From positions 297,798-361,797 of the forward strand of contig NZ_PGSG01000119.1 in the NCBI RefSeq assembly GCF_002843305.1: a stretch of 64,000 bases of DNA, given 5' to 3'. How positions within the stretch are numbered: position 1 is the stretch's first letter; every line of letters starts with the position of its first letter. Source of the stretch: Streptomyces barkulensis (GTDB lineage: Bacteria; Actinomycetota; Actinomycetes; Streptomycetales; Streptomycetaceae). The notes beneath the pieces were generated by a model. The model had not been told where the DNA came from. It saw nothing but the letters and a program-made list of their open reading frames with translations, and did no database searches. This document shows, one piece after another, positions 43,096 to 50,683 of the stretch. A program made the position numbers and the translations under genes.

Positions 43096-43479
43096 TCAGA
43101 CGTCGAGCTGGTCGGCCACGACGCGGAGCATGCCGGCGATCTTGTGGCCGTGCTGGCGGTCGGGGTAGCGGCCCCGCTCCAGCTGCTGCGCGACCCCGTC
43201 CAGCAGGGTGGTGAGGTCCTGAACGATCGACGCCAGCTCGTCCGGCTTGCGGCGCTGGGCGGCGGCCACGGAGGGGGCCGGGTCCAGCAGGGTGACGGAG
43301 AGGGCCTGGTCGCCGCGCTGGCCCGCGACGACCCCGAACTCGACGCGCTGACCGGGCCGCAGCGCGGTCACCCCGGACGGGAGCACCGACGAATGCACGA
43401 AGACGTCACCGCCGTCGTCGCGGGAGAGGAAGCCGAAACCCTTCTCACTGTTGAACCACTTGACCTTGCCGGTAGGCAC
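43096..43479 (-). CDS. Cold-shock-domain protein with C-terminal extension
   Basis: A 127-aa protein. Residues 1-65 are a cold-shock domain with both RNA-binding motifs: GKVKWFNSEKGFGFLSRDDG (RNP1) and DVFVHSSVL (RNP2). A ~60-residue helical extension (DELASIVQDLTTLLDGVAQQ, then HKIAGMLRVVADQLDV) distinguishes it from the 67-aa CspA type. It likely binds single-stranded RNA or DNA. The GTG at 43479 is set by the domain start PTGKVKWF. A long 5' leader is likely (see hairpin at 43575). Confidence 0.92.
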   Translation of the reverse strand: MPTGKVKWFNSEKGFGFLSRDDGGDVFVHSSVLPSGVTALRPGQRVEFGVVAGQRGDQALSVTLLDPAPSVAAAQRRKPDELASIVQDLTTLLDGVAQQLERGRYPDRQHGHKIAGMLRVVADQLDV

Positions 43480-43574
43480 GTCTGTCCTCGTCCTCGTAAT
43501 TCGTCCGGATGCCCGGGCTACGACCTGTCGGGAAAACAACGACTTCTTGAAAGGCAACGGTTCCGCACAAGACC

Positions 43575-43598
43575 ACGGCGGGCCGCATGACCCGCCGT
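43575..43598 (-). promoter_or_regulatory. Hairpin in the probable 5' leader of the cold-shock gene
   Basis: ACGGCGGG and CCCGCCGT form an 8-bp stem with an 8-nt loop about 100 nt before the cold-shock start. A -10-like TAGTCT (about 43605-43610, minus strand) just upstream would place the hairpin at the very 5' end of the mRNA. Cold-shock mRNAs often have structured leaders. Confidence 0.4.
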
Positions 43599-43683
43599 CA
43601 CCAAGACTAATGATCCACTCCCCGGTGACAAGACGCCCCGGGCGCCGTCTCCCCCGTGTCCCGCGCGTGTCTTCACACGGAAC

Positions 43684-43689
43684 TACCCT
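43684..43689 (+). promoter_or_regulatory. -10 box of a leaderless-type promoter
   Basis: TACCCT lies 6 nt before the GTG at 43696 and there is no ribosome site. Confidence 0.5.
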
Positions 43690-43695
43690 GTCCTG

Positions 43696-43938
43696 GTGAC
43701 CAGTGAAACGTCCCGCGCGGGAGATCTGCTCGTCCGCATCGGCGCCGTCGTCTTCGTCGTCGGCGCGGTGGCCACCCTCGCGACCATCACCCCCCTGTTC
43801 CTCGGCTCCGACCCGCTGCCCACGGCCGCGTACCTCGTCAGCATGCTGATGGGCGTCGGCTTCGCCGTCGCCGGCGCCGGGGTGCTGCGGTCGATCGCGG
43901 TGCAGCGCCGCGAGGCGCGCGAGGCGGCCCGCCGGTAG
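43696..43938 (+). CDS. Two-helix small membrane protein
   Basis: An 80-aa hypothetical protein with two hydrophobic helices (LLVRIGAVVFVVGAVATLAT and AYLVSMLMGVGFAVAGAGVL) and a basic C-terminus (VQRREAREAARR). Its GTG start is supported by the adjacent leaderless-type -10 box. It resembles conserved Streptomyces membrane proteins of unknown function. A tandem repeat follows its stop codon. Confidence 0.75.
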   Translation: MTSETSRAGDLLVRIGAVVFVVGAVATLATITPLFLGSDPLPTAAYLVSMLMGVGFAVAGAGVLRSIAVQRREAREAARR

Positions 43939-43950
43939 GTACCGGCTCCG

Positions 43951-44050
43951 GGCCGGGTACGGACCGGGTACGGGCCGGGTACGGGCCGGGTACGGGCCGG
44001 GTACGGGCCGGGTACGGGCCGGGTACGGACCGGCCGCGGGCCGGGTACGG
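43951..44050. repeat. Tandem array of an 11-bp GC-rich unit
   Basis: About eight copies of GGGTACGGGCC (some with GGACC) run head to tail between the converging small membrane gene and HAD gene. Copies are nearly identical, which suggests recent slippage expansion. Each unit contains a GTAC. Confidence 0.85.
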
Positions 44051-44051
44051 C

Positions 44052-44678
44052 TCAGGCGGCCCGGGCCGCCGCGTACGCCTCCAGCCAGGCGGGGAAGGCC
44101 GTCAGGTCCTCCAGCACCACGTCGGCCCCCGCCTGTCGCAGCTCCGCCGCGCCGCACGGGCCCGTCGGCACCGCCACCGACAGGGCCCCGGCCGCCCGCG
44201 CCCCGCGCACGTCGCCCAGATGGTCCCCGACGTAGACGCCGGCGCCGTGCTCGACCAGCGCCTCGGCCTTGGCCTCCGCCCACAGCCATCCGATCACCGC
44301 GTCCGGCTCGATGCCCAGGTGGTCGAGGTGGAGCTTGGCACTGGGCTCGTGCTTGGCGGTGACCACGATCGCCGTGCCGCCCGCCCGCCGGACCGCCTCC
44401 ACCGCCTCACGGGCGCCGGGCATGGGCAGGGTCGGCTCGATGGCGTGGCTCACGTACAGCTCGCGGTAGCGGACGGCGGCCTCGTCGATCGCCTCCTCGG
44501 CGAACCAGTGCGCCAGCTCGGCCTCCAGCGGCGGCCCGAGGCGGGTGACGGCCAGGTCGGCGTCGATGTGGGTGCCGGTCTCGGCGGCCAGGGCCAGATA
44601 GGTCGCCCGGATGCCGGGGCGCGAGTCGATCAGCGTCATGTCCAGGTCGAAGCCGACCGTCACCGCACGAGATGCCAT
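44052..44678 (-). CDS. HAD-family phosphatase (phosphoglycolate-phosphatase-like)
   Basis: A 208-aa HAD hydrolase with the nucleophile motif VGFDLDMTLIDS, cap region, motif II-like AIVVTAKHEPSAK and the metal site YVGDHLGDVRGARAAGA. Such enzymes remove phosphate from small metabolites. The ATG at 44678 is preferred over the in-frame ATG at 44687, because CACAAT (44686-44691, minus strand) forms a -10 box 7 nt upstream and would overlap the earlier start. It is divergent from the iron-uptake operon. Confidence 0.88.
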   Translation of the reverse strand: MASRAVTVGFDLDMTLIDSRPGIRATYLALAAETGTHIDADLAVTRLGPPLEAELAHWFAEEAIDEAAVRYRELYVSHAIEPTLPMPGAREAVEAVRRAGGTAIVVTAKHEPSAKLHLDHLGIEPDAVIGWLWAEAKAEALVEHGAGVYVGDHLGDVRGARAAGALSVAVPTGPCGAAELRQAGADVVLEDLTAFPAWLEAYAAARAA

Positions 44679-44708
44679 ACCCCACATTGTGCACTCCGTG
44701 ACATGGGT

Positions 44709-44726
44709 GGTTAGGCTCGCCTAACC
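44709..44726. promoter_or_regulatory. Iron box (DmdR/IdeR-type operator) before siderophore uptake operon
   Basis: GGTTAGGC-TC-GCCTAACC is a perfect 18-bp inverted repeat. It contains the TTAGG...CCTAA signature of DmdR/IdeR iron boxes (consensus as recalled TTAGGTTAGGCTCACCTAA). It lies 124 nt before the first permease gene. Iron-loaded repressor binding here would shut the operon off when iron is plentiful. Confidence 0.78.
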
Positions 44727-44850
44727 TTGGCTGGCCGGTTCTGCGGCTTCCGTGGCGCGGAGCCGGTCCTGTCCCGTCCTGTCCCGTCCCCGTCCTGTCC
44801 CGTCCCCGCCCTTGAGCTCCCGTCCGCCCGCACACCGTCCGAGGTCGCAG

Positions 44851-45912
44851 ATGCCCACCGCCCCAGCACCCGCCGCGCCCGGCCGGCCGGTGGCCGGTCC
44901 GCGCCGCGCGCGGACGGCCCGCCGGCCGGTCGCGGTGGCCGCGGTCTCGGCCGCCCTGGCCCTGGCCGTGCTGCTGAGCCTGGCCGTCGGCAGCCGCGCC
45001 ATCGCGCCGGACGCGGTGTACGAGGCGCTGGTGCACGGCGGCGACGGCCCCGCCGCCCAGGTGGTGCGGACCATGCGCGCCCCGCGCACCCTGCTGGCGG
45101 TGCTGGTCGGCGCCGCGCTCGGGCTGGCCGGCTGCGTGATGCAGGGCCTGACCCGCAACCCCATCGCCGAGCCCGGCATCCTCGGCGTCAGCCAGGGCGC
45201 GGCACTGGGTGTCGTCCTGGCCATCGCCTTCGCCGGGGTGCACACGCTCTCCGGATACGTCTGGTTCGCCTTCGCCGGCGCGGGCGTCGCGGGGACGGCC
45301 GTCTACGCGATCGCCGCCCGGGGCCGCGAGGGGGCCACACCGGTACGCCTGGCACTGGCCGGGGCCGCCGTCAACGCGCTGCTGTACTCGGTGGTGGCGG
45401 GGGTGCTGACGACGCGGGCCGCGGCCCTGGACGAGTTCCGCTTCTGGCAGGTCGGCTCGGTCGCCGGGCGCGACACGGAGGTGATCGGGCAGGTATTGCC
45501 GTTCCTGGCGACGGGCGCGCTGCTGGTGATGGCCGTCGCGCGCGGTCTGGACGCCCTGGCGCTGGGCGAGGACATGGCCAGGGGCCTGGGGCAGAACACC
45601 GCGGCCGTACGGATCACCGGCGGCCTCGGGGCCACCGTCCTGACCGGCGCCGGGGTCGCCGCCGCCGGGCCCATCGCCTTCGTCGGCCTGGCCGTCCCCC
45701 ATCTGGCCCGCGCCCTCGTCGGCTCCGACCACCGCTGGCTGCTGCCGGTGGCCGCGCTGCTGGGCCCGGTGGTGCTGCTGGTGGCGGATGTCGCCGGGCG
45801 GATCGTGGTGCCGCCGGGCGAGGTGCCCGCGGGCGTGATGACGGCGCTGATCGGCGTGCCGTTCCTGGTGGCGCTGGTGCGCGGCCGGGCCGGGAAGGCG
45901 GTGGGGCCGTGA
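44851..45912 (+). CDS. Iron-siderophore ABC permease, FecCD family, subunit 1
   Basis: A 353-aa permease with 9-10 helices. Signature regions are RAPRTLLAVLVGAALGLAGC, NPIAEPGILGVSQGAALGV and GPIAFVGLAVPHLARALVGS. It forms the membrane channel with the next subunit for import of ferric siderophores. The ATG at 44851 follows GAGGTCGCAG; the open frame upstream is low-complexity Pro/Arg/Ser (derived from CCTGTCCCGT repeats) and not coding-like. It is the first gene of four overlapping genes under the iron box. Confidence 0.93.
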   Translation: MPTAPAPAAPGRPVAGPRRARTARRPVAVAAVSAALALAVLLSLAVGSRAIAPDAVYEALVHGGDGPAAQVVRTMRAPRTLLAVLVGAALGLAGCVMQGLTRNPIAEPGILGVSQGAALGVVLAIAFAGVHTLSGYVWFAFAGAGVAGTAVYAIAARGREGATPVRLALAGAAVNALLYSVVAGVLTTRAAALDEFRFWQVGSVAGRDTEVIGQVLPFLATGALLVMAVARGLDALALGEDMARGLGQNTAAVRITGGLGATVLTGAGVAAAGPIAFVGLAVPHLARALVGSDHRWLLPVAALLGPVVLLVADVAGRIVVPPGEVPAGVMTALIGVPFLVALVRGRAGKAVGP

Positions 45913-47033
45913 CCGCGCCCGACACCGTGAGCGACACGCCCCGAGAGACGCCGGGCCGCGAGGCGCCGGGCCGCGAAACGCACCGCGAGACGCCCGTCAG
46001 ACCCCCGGGGTACGGCCTGCTGCGCCGCGGGCGCGCCTCGTTCCTGCTCCACCGCCGCTCGGTCGCGGTGGTGGCAGCCCTCGCCGCCGCGCTGGCCGCG
46101 GCCGTCGTCACGTCGCTCTGCCTCGGCGAGACCGCCACCGCGCCCACCGAGGTGGTGCGGGTGCTGCTGGGGCTGCCGTCCCCGGAGGAGCTGGTCGTGG
46201 GCACGCTGCGGCTGCCGCGCGTGGTCCTCGGGCTGATGGTGGGCGCCGCGCTCGGGGTGGCGGGCGGGCTGATCCAGACCGTCGCCCGCAACCCCCTGGC
46301 CAGCCCGGAGATCATCGGCGTCACCCACGGCGCCGCCGCCGTGACCGTCGGCGCGATGACCTTCGGCCTGACCTCGTACGCCCTGCTGCCCTACCTCTCC
46401 GTGGCGGGCGGGATGCTCGCCGCCGCGCTGGTCTACGTCTTCGCCTGGCGGCGCGGTCTGAGCGCGGCCCGCTTCGTCCTGATCGGCCTGGGCTTCTCCG
46501 TCGCACTGCGCTCGCTCACCCAACTGTTCATGACCAAGGGCGACTTCCTCGCCGCCCAGCAGGCCCAGGTGTGGCTGACCGGCTCGCTCAACGGACGCGG
46601 CTGGGAGCAGGCCGGGCCCCTGGGCTGGGCGCTGCTGGCCGTGCTGCCCGCCGTGCTGTGGTGCGCCCGCGCCCAGCGGCAGGCGGCGCTGGACGACGAC
46701 ACCGCCACCGCCCTGGGGGTGCGGCTGGGCCGCGTCCGGCTGGGGCTGGCGGCCACCGGCGTCGTCCTGGCCTCGGTGGCCACCGGCGCGGCCGGGCCGG
46801 TGGACTTCGTGGCGCTGCTCTCCCCGCAGATCGCCCGCCGGCTGACGCGCACCGCGCAGATCCCGCTGCTCGCCACGGCCCTGCTGGGCGCCTTCACCGT
46901 CACCCTCGGCGACCTGCTGGCCCGCAGGCTCCTGGCGCCGGTGGAGCTGCCGGTCGGGGTGCTGACGGCGGCGATCGGGGCGCCCTACCTCGTCTGGCTG
47001 ATCGCCCGCGGCCGCACCGGAGGAAGACCATGA
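45909..47033 (+). CDS. Iron-siderophore ABC permease, FecCD family, subunit 2
   Basis: A 374-aa permease of the same family as subunit 1. It has LRLPRVVLGLMVGAALGVAG, NPLASPEIIGVTHGAAAVTV and GPVDFVALLSPQIARRLTRT. A hydrophilic N-terminal extension of about 45 residues contains repeats such as GREAPGRETHRETP. The GTG start overlaps the previous stop (GTGA). Confidence 0.93.
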   Translation: MTAPDTVSDTPRETPGREAPGRETHRETPVRPPGYGLLRRGRASFLLHRRSVAVVAALAAALAAAVVTSLCLGETATAPTEVVRVLLGLPSPEELVVGTLRLPRVVLGLMVGAALGVAGGLIQTVARNPLASPEIIGVTHGAAAVTVGAMTFGLTSYALLPYLSVAGGMLAAALVYVFAWRRGLSAARFVLIGLGFSVALRSLTQLFMTKGDFLAAQQAQVWLTGSLNGRGWEQAGPLGWALLAVLPAVLWCARAQRQAALDDDTATALGVRLGRVRLGLAATGVVLASVATGAAGPVDFVALLSPQIARRLTRTAQIPLLATALLGAFTVTLGDLLARRLLAPVELPVGVLTAAIGAPYLVWLIARGRTGGRP

Positions 47034-47938
47034 CGGACACCACCTCGCCCGGCGGGACCACGGCGGACGGCGGACCCAAAGCGCCGGGTACGCCCGGCGC
47101 GCCCGCGAGCCGGCTGTCGGCCCGCGGCCTGACCCTCGCCTACGAGAGCCGCACGGTCGTCGACGGCCTCGACCTCGACGTGCCCGACGGCCGCGTCACC
47201 GTCGTCGTCGGGCCCAACGCATGCGGCAAGTCCACCCTGCTGCGTGCGCTGGGCCGGCTGCTGCGGCCCCGGCGCGGCGCGGTGCTGCTGGACGGCCGGG
47301 AGCTGGACCGCCTGCCCACCCGCGCGGTCGCCCGCTCCCTCGGGCTGCTCCCCCAGGCGCCGGTCGCACCCGAGGCGATCACCGTCGGCGACCTCGTCGC
47401 CCGGGGCCGCCAGCCCCACCAGCGCTGGTGGCAGCAGTGGTCGGAGGCCGACGAGCGAGCCGTCACCGACGCCATGGACAGCACCGGCGTCACCGGGCTG
47501 GCCGACCGGGCCGTGGACGAACTGTCGGGCGGACAGCGGCAGCGCGTGTGGATCGCCATGGCGCTCGCCCAGGAGACCGAGCTGCTGCTGCTCGACGAGC
47601 CGACGACGTACCTCGACATCGCCCACCAGGTGGAGGTCCTCGACCTGGTGCGGCGGCTCAACCGGGAGCGGGGCCGCACGGTCGTGATGGTCCTGCACGA
47701 CCTCAACCAGGCCGCCCGCTACGCCGACCACCTCGTCGCGATGCGCGGGGGCCGGATCGTCGCGCAGGGGCCGCCGGACCGGGCCGTCACCGCCGACCTG
47801 GTCCGCGAGGTCTTCGGCCTGGAGGCCGTGGTGGTGCCCGACCCGGTGACGGGCGGTCCGCTCGTCGTCCCCGGTGCGCCTGCTTCCGCGGCCGCCCCCG
47901 CCACCGTCCCCGTCAGCACGCGAAAGGCGACACCATGA
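47030..47938 (+). CDS. Iron-siderophore ABC transporter ATPase
   Basis: A 302-aa FecE/FepC-like ATPase. Walker A reads VVGPNACGKSTLLRAL, signature LSGGQRQRVWIAMALAQ, Walker B LLLLDEPTTYLDIAHQ and H-loop MVLHDLNQAARYAD. The AxLAQ and EPTTYLDIAHQVEVL sequences are characteristic of siderophore transporters. ATG overlaps the previous stop by 4 nt and has AGGAAGACC before it. Confidence 0.95.
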   Translation: MTDTTSPGGTTADGGPKAPGTPGAPASRLSARGLTLAYESRTVVDGLDLDVPDGRVTVVVGPNACGKSTLLRALGRLLRPRRGAVLLDGRELDRLPTRAVARSLGLLPQAPVAPEAITVGDLVARGRQPHQRWWQQWSEADERAVTDAMDSTGVTGLADRAVDELSGGQRQRVWIAMALAQETELLLLDEPTTYLDIAHQVEVLDLVRRLNRERGRTVVMVLHDLNQAARYADHLVAMRGGRIVAQGPPDRAVTADLVREVFGLEAVVVPDPVTGGPLVVPGAPASAAAPATVPVSTRKATP

Positions 47939-48915
47939 CCCTCACCCGCCGCCGTACGACCGCCGCCGGCGCCACCGCGCTGGCCTGTGTCCTCGCCCTC
48001 GCCCTGTCCGCCTGCGGCGGGGAGAGCGGCGCCGCCTCCGGGGAGACCCGGAAGGTGATGACCGCCCACGGGGAGGTCGAGGTCCCCGCCGAGCCCGAGC
48101 GCGTGGTCGTCCTCGACACCGCCGAGCTGGACTCGGCCATCACCCTGGGCGTCAAGCCCGTCGGCTCCACCCGCTCCGACGTGGCCTCCGGCTTCCTGAA
48201 GTACCTGCCCAAGGAGAAGGTCGAGGGCATCGAGAACGTCGGCAACATCGCCGCGCCCAACCTGGAGAAGATCGCGGCGCTCGAGCCGGACCTGATCCTG
48301 GGCAGCGACATCCGCGACAAGGACCGCTACGACGAGCTGTCGAAGATCGCCCCGACCGTCTTCACCGAGACCACCGGCGCGCCCTGGAAGCAGAACTTCC
48401 TGGTCCACGCCAACGCCCTCAACCGGCAGGACGAGGCGGAGAAGGTCATCGACGCCTACGAGGCGAAGACGGCCGAGGTCACCGAGGCGCTCGGCGGACC
48501 GGAGAAGGCCCGGAAGCTGACGGTGAGCGTCGTCCGCTTCGTCGAGGGCGCCGACACCCGCGTCTACGGCAGGCAGAACTACATCGGCTCCATCCTCGCC
48601 GACATCGGCGTGAGCCGTCCGGCCATCGCCGACAAGGCCCCCGACGGCTTCTCGGTCGACGTCAGCCCGGAGAAGGTCGACCAGGGCGACGCGGACGTCG
48701 TCCTCTACACCTCCTACGGCGACCCGGCGAAGTCCGGCGAGGACAAGGCCGTCGGCGGCGCGCTGTGGAAGAGCATGGAGGCGGTGGAGAACGGCCGCGC
48801 CCACCGCGTGGACGACGAGACCTGGATCCAGGGCATCGGCTACACGGCCGCCGACACGATCCTGGAGGAGATGAAGGAGCTGCTGCCCAAGGGCTCCGGC
48901 ACCTCCGAGGGCTGA
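47935..48915 (+). CDS. Siderophore-binding lipoprotein
   Basis: A 326-aa solute-binding protein with a lipoprotein signal ending in LSAC and a class III (FepB/FhuD-like) fold: PERVVVLDTAELDSAITLGV, IAALEPDLILGSDIRDKDRY and YTAADTILEEMKELL. It captures the ferric siderophore outside and delivers it to the permeases. Its ATG overlaps the ATPase stop by 4 nt. No siderophore biosynthesis gene is nearby, so it may take up an imported or remotely encoded siderophore. Confidence 0.94.
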   Translation: MTLTRRRTTAAGATALACVLALALSACGGESGAASGETRKVMTAHGEVEVPAEPERVVVLDTAELDSAITLGVKPVGSTRSDVASGFLKYLPKEKVEGIENVGNIAAPNLEKIAALEPDLILGSDIRDKDRYDELSKIAPTVFTETTGAPWKQNFLVHANALNRQDEAEKVIDAYEAKTAEVTEALGGPEKARKLTVSVVRFVEGADTRVYGRQNYIGSILADIGVSRPAIADKAPDGFSVDVSPEKVDQGDADVVLYTSYGDPAKSGEDKAVGGALWKSMEAVENGRAHRVDDETWIQGIGYTAADTILEEMKELLPKGSGTSEG

Positions 48916-49018
48916 TCTCCGGCCCCGTCCACCGGCCGGGCGGGGCGGCGGCCGCCGACCCTGCGTCGGTGCGCCCCCACCCGGCCCGGCGGACGGCCCT
49001 CCCCTCGGATCTCAGGTC

Positions 49019-49435
49019 TCAGATCGCCATCGACAGGTAGTGGATCCCGATGGCACCGAAGGCCAGGCCGACGCCGATCGGCACCAGGCCGAGGACATAC
49101 ACGCCCCTGGGCGGCATCTCGCCGTTCACCACCGCTGCCGCCCTGCCCCGCGGGTCGTAGCGGACCTCGGCGGTCTCCCCTATGCGGACGGGTATGACCG
49201 GGTGGGCACCGGTCGACGCGAGGCGCCGCTCGCCGTCCTCGTCCTCATAGGCGACGATGCCGGACACCCAGCCGCCCGACGTCCAGCGCATGTCCACGCA
49301 CTCGCCCACCGTGCGGACGCCGGTCCTCCCTCTGGCGAACCTGCCGTTCCGCACAAGCGGCACCAGGAGTTTCACCCCCATGAGCCCGAGACCGGCGCTC
49401 AGCAGGGTGAAAAGAAGGCCCAGGAACTCCTCCAA
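49019..49435 (-). CDS. DUF3592-like membrane protein
   Basis: A 138-aa protein with an N-terminal helix (FLGLLFTLLSAGLGLMGVKL) and a C-terminal helix (VYVLGLVPIGVGLAFGAIGI). A small beta domain (GWVSGIVAYEDEDGERRLAS, then VRIGETAEVRYDPRGRAAAV) lies between them, the layout of DUF3592 proteins. TTG at 49435 is chosen because GGGGGAGAGG precedes it by about 3-8 nt. Function unknown. Confidence 0.78.
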   Translation of the reverse strand: MEEFLGLLFTLLSAGLGLMGVKLLVPLVRNGRFARGRTGVRTVGECVDMRWTSGGWVSGIVAYEDEDGERRLASTGAHPVIPVRIGETAEVRYDPRGRAAAVVNGEMPPRGVYVLGLVPIGVGLAFGAIGIHYLSMAI

Positions 49436-49487
49436 CGCCTCTCCCCCGTCCTCTTCTCTCTCCCCGTCTCCTCGGCCACCGCTCTCC

Positions 49488-50576
49488 CTACCCCCTAGGC
49501 CGCCGCGCCCGCCACAGCAGGTAGAGGGCGCTGGCGACGGCCGCGGCGCGCAGCGCCCAGGGCCAGGATGCGGTGATCGCCTCGCCCAGCGCGCCCTCGG
49601 CTATCGGCTCCCCCCAGCGGCCCTCGGTGCGGCCCCACAGCCACACCAGCCCGGCGGCCGCGACCGTACCGGGCACGACCGTCACCGCCCACTTGGCCTC
49701 CTGGCGGCTCAGCCGGGGCGACCACCAGGCGGCCAGCCATCCCAGGCCCAGCGGAATCAGCGAGCCCATCACCGCGCCCGCCACCAGCAGTGCGGCGGCC
49801 GCCAGCTCCACGGCCCCGCCGACGCGCGGCACACGGGCCGCCCGCGGTGCGCCGCCCGCCGTCTTCGCGGTGCGCGGGCGCAGCGGGCGCGGCAGGCGCG
49901 CCCACCGGCTCCGCCCGGGTGCGGCCGGGGTCTCGTCCACCGCGTCGGCGTCGGCGTCGGCGGCCTGCGCGGCCTCCGCCCTCCGCCGCGCCTCCTCCTG
50001 CTCCTTCTCCTTCTCCAGGTCCGGCGGGGGCTCGAGCACCTCCGGCAGCTCGATCCCGCCGTCGAAGCCGCCGACCGGACGCCGGCCACCCGGCGCGTAC
50101 CGGGGGGCGGCCGGCCCCTCGCGCCACCAGTCGGGATCGCTCTCCTCGGGGCCCAGTTCGTGGGCGGGTGCGAGGTGGGGCGGCGAGGCGGCGGTCGACC
50201 ACTCCGGCGGTTTCGGCGGCTTCGGTGACTTCGGCTGCCTCGACAGTTTCCGCAGCGGGTCACCGCCGCCCGCCACCGGACCGCCCTCCGGGGCCTCCCG
50301 CGCCGGCCGGTGCTCCACCGGCCCGTGCTCCCTGGGCTGCGGCACGGAGACGCCCGTGTCCGCGACCACGTCCTCCGGCCGCCCGATGCCGTCCAGGATC
50401 CGGCGCACCCCGGCCGCGGTGTGCGCGCCGCCCGCCTCGGCGCGGCGCCGTTCGATGTCGGCGCGCACCCCGGCCACCAGACGCGCCCGCTCGGCGGCCG
50501 TCATGGCCGTGCCGTGCGCCAGATCCCCGATCCGGCTCAGATAGTCGAAGACCAGCTGTTCGCTCTCAATCCCCAC
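49488..50576 (-). CDS. Multi-span membrane protein with a DUF1700-like N-terminus
   Basis: A 362-aa protein. Residues 1-75 (EQLVFDYLSRIGDLAHGTAM, then ERARLVAGVRADIERRRAEA and RILDGIGRPEDVVADTG) look like the DUF1700/HAAS domain that often accompanies PadR-type regulators. A long charged, Pro/Glu-rich disordered region (about 80-235) follows, then four C-terminal helices. The GTG at 50576 is divergent from the helicase-associated gene. Its role is not known. Confidence 0.72.
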   Translation of the reverse strand: MGIESEQLVFDYLSRIGDLAHGTAMTAAERARLVAGVRADIERRRAEAGGAHTAAGVRRILDGIGRPEDVVADTGVSVPQPREHGPVEHRPAREAPEGGPVAGGGDPLRKLSRQPKSPKPPKPPEWSTAASPPHLAPAHELGPEESDPDWWREGPAAPRYAPGGRRPVGGFDGGIELPEVLEPPPDLEKEKEQEEARRRAEAAQAADADADAVDETPAAPGRSRWARLPRPLRPRTAKTAGGAPRAARVPRVGGAVELAAAALLVAGAVMGSLIPLGLGWLAAWWSPRLSRQEAKWAVTVVPGTVAAAGLVWLWGRTEGRWGEPIAEGALGEAITASWPWALRAAAVASALYLLWRARRPRG

Positions 50577-50670
50577 CCGACACCTCAGCGGCTACTGGTC
50601 CCTGGCATCCGTACGCCACGACCGTACCCTCGCCGTCCGCGCGCGGAACCGGTTGTCCACAGGCTGCCGG

Positions 50671-50676
50671 TACCGT
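50671..50676 (+). promoter_or_regulatory. -10 box of a leaderless-type promoter
   Basis: TACCGT lies 7 nt before the ATG at 50684, with no ribosome site. Confidence 0.5.
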
Positions 50677-50683
50677 TGGACGG

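Noticed and set aside
44757..44850. Extended N-terminus of the first iron permease from the upstream in-frame ATG
   Set aside because: The extra residues are a Pro/Arg/Ser translation of CCTGTCCCGT-type repeats and lack a ribosome site, whereas the ATG at 44851 has one.
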